NCBI GenBank assembly: GCA_946482585.1
Contig: CAMLSI010000014.1
Coordinates: forward strand, 1 to 27,228
Reading direction: 5' to 3'
DNA length: 27,228 nt
DNA from: an uncultured Lysobacteraceae bacterium
GTDB taxonomy: Bacteria > Pseudomonadota > Gammaproteobacteria > Xanthomonadales > Rhodanobacteraceae
Shown: positions 27,143-27,228 of the stretch, piece by piece
Position numbering within the stretch: the stretch's first letter is position 1
How the letters are laid out: the number at the start of each line of letters is the position of its first letter
Notes under the pieces: generated by a model
Seen by the model: the letters and a program-made list of their open reading frames with translations, nothing else
Database searches by the model: none
Told to the model about the DNA's origin: nothing
Program-made: the position numbers and the translations under genes

Positions 27143-27228
27143 CGGTCATGCGCGCGTCCCCGTCGGTCGACGGAGGCGCCCCGACTCCCGGGCATGCCGC
27201 CGCCGCTGCGATCCGTGGTGTTGCGTGT

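Noticed and set aside
27148..27228. The start of another plus-strand gene at the window end (ATG at 27148 or 27194).
   Set aside because: Too short to judge, with no well-placed ribosome binding site for either start.

Overview
The window is GC-rich, densely coded bacterial chromosome. An IPTL-CTERM-like surface protein, a secreted lysyl endopeptidase with Xanthomonadales-type accessory domains, a TonB-dependent receptor and a Tat-exported aldehyde oxidoreductase indicate a Gram-negative organism, most likely a gammaproteobacterium of the Xanthomonadales/Rhodanobacteraceae kind. That placement is inference from gene content, not from a marker gene. I see no tRNA, rRNA, CRISPR array, integrase or transposase.

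Layout. (1) 2-6906, plus strand: a tightly overlapping operon encoding the end of one RDD protein, a second RDD protein, a SpoIIM-family membrane protein, a DUF4129 protein, a DUF4350 protein, a MoxR AAA+ ATPase and a DUF58 (vWA-like) protein. It looks like one membrane-associated complex with its own ATPase chaperone. (2) 6921-7635: a separately promoted GYF_2 protein fused to a pilin-like membrane segment. (3) 7825-10952, minus strand: a two-gene surface operon of an IPTL-CTERM-like protein followed by a secreted fibre with 79 collagen-like Gly-X-Y triplets, a YadA-like head segment and an S74 self-cleaving chaperone domain. (4) 11372-15173, plus strand: paoABC, a periplasmic molybdenum aldehyde oxidoreductase with Tat signal, 2Fe-2S, FAD/4Fe-4S and molybdenum cofactor subunits. 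(5) 15477-19886, plus strand: TonB-dependent receptor, YfiR-like periplasmic protein and CHASE8-HAMP-PAS histidine kinase, apparently a trans-envelope signalling unit. (6) 19956-21200, minus strand: a diiron membrane oxygenase resembling alkylglycerol monooxygenase. (7) 21384-23738, minus strand: lysyl endopeptidase preproprotein with PKD, PPC and P domains. It is divergent from (8) 23969-24742, a PAS-AraC regulator. (9) 24856-27114: a secreted RCC1-type protein with 14 repeats, enough for two seven-bladed propellers.

The most interesting unit is the receptor/YfiR/kinase operon. It is wired like the Pseudomonas YfiBNR system, but the diguanylate cyclase output is replaced by a histidine kinase and an outer-membrane receptor is linked to it. 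The collagen/S74 fibre operon is next. The RDD-SpoIIM-DUF4129-DUF4350-MoxR-DUF58 operon is a recurrent set whose function is not established to my knowledge.
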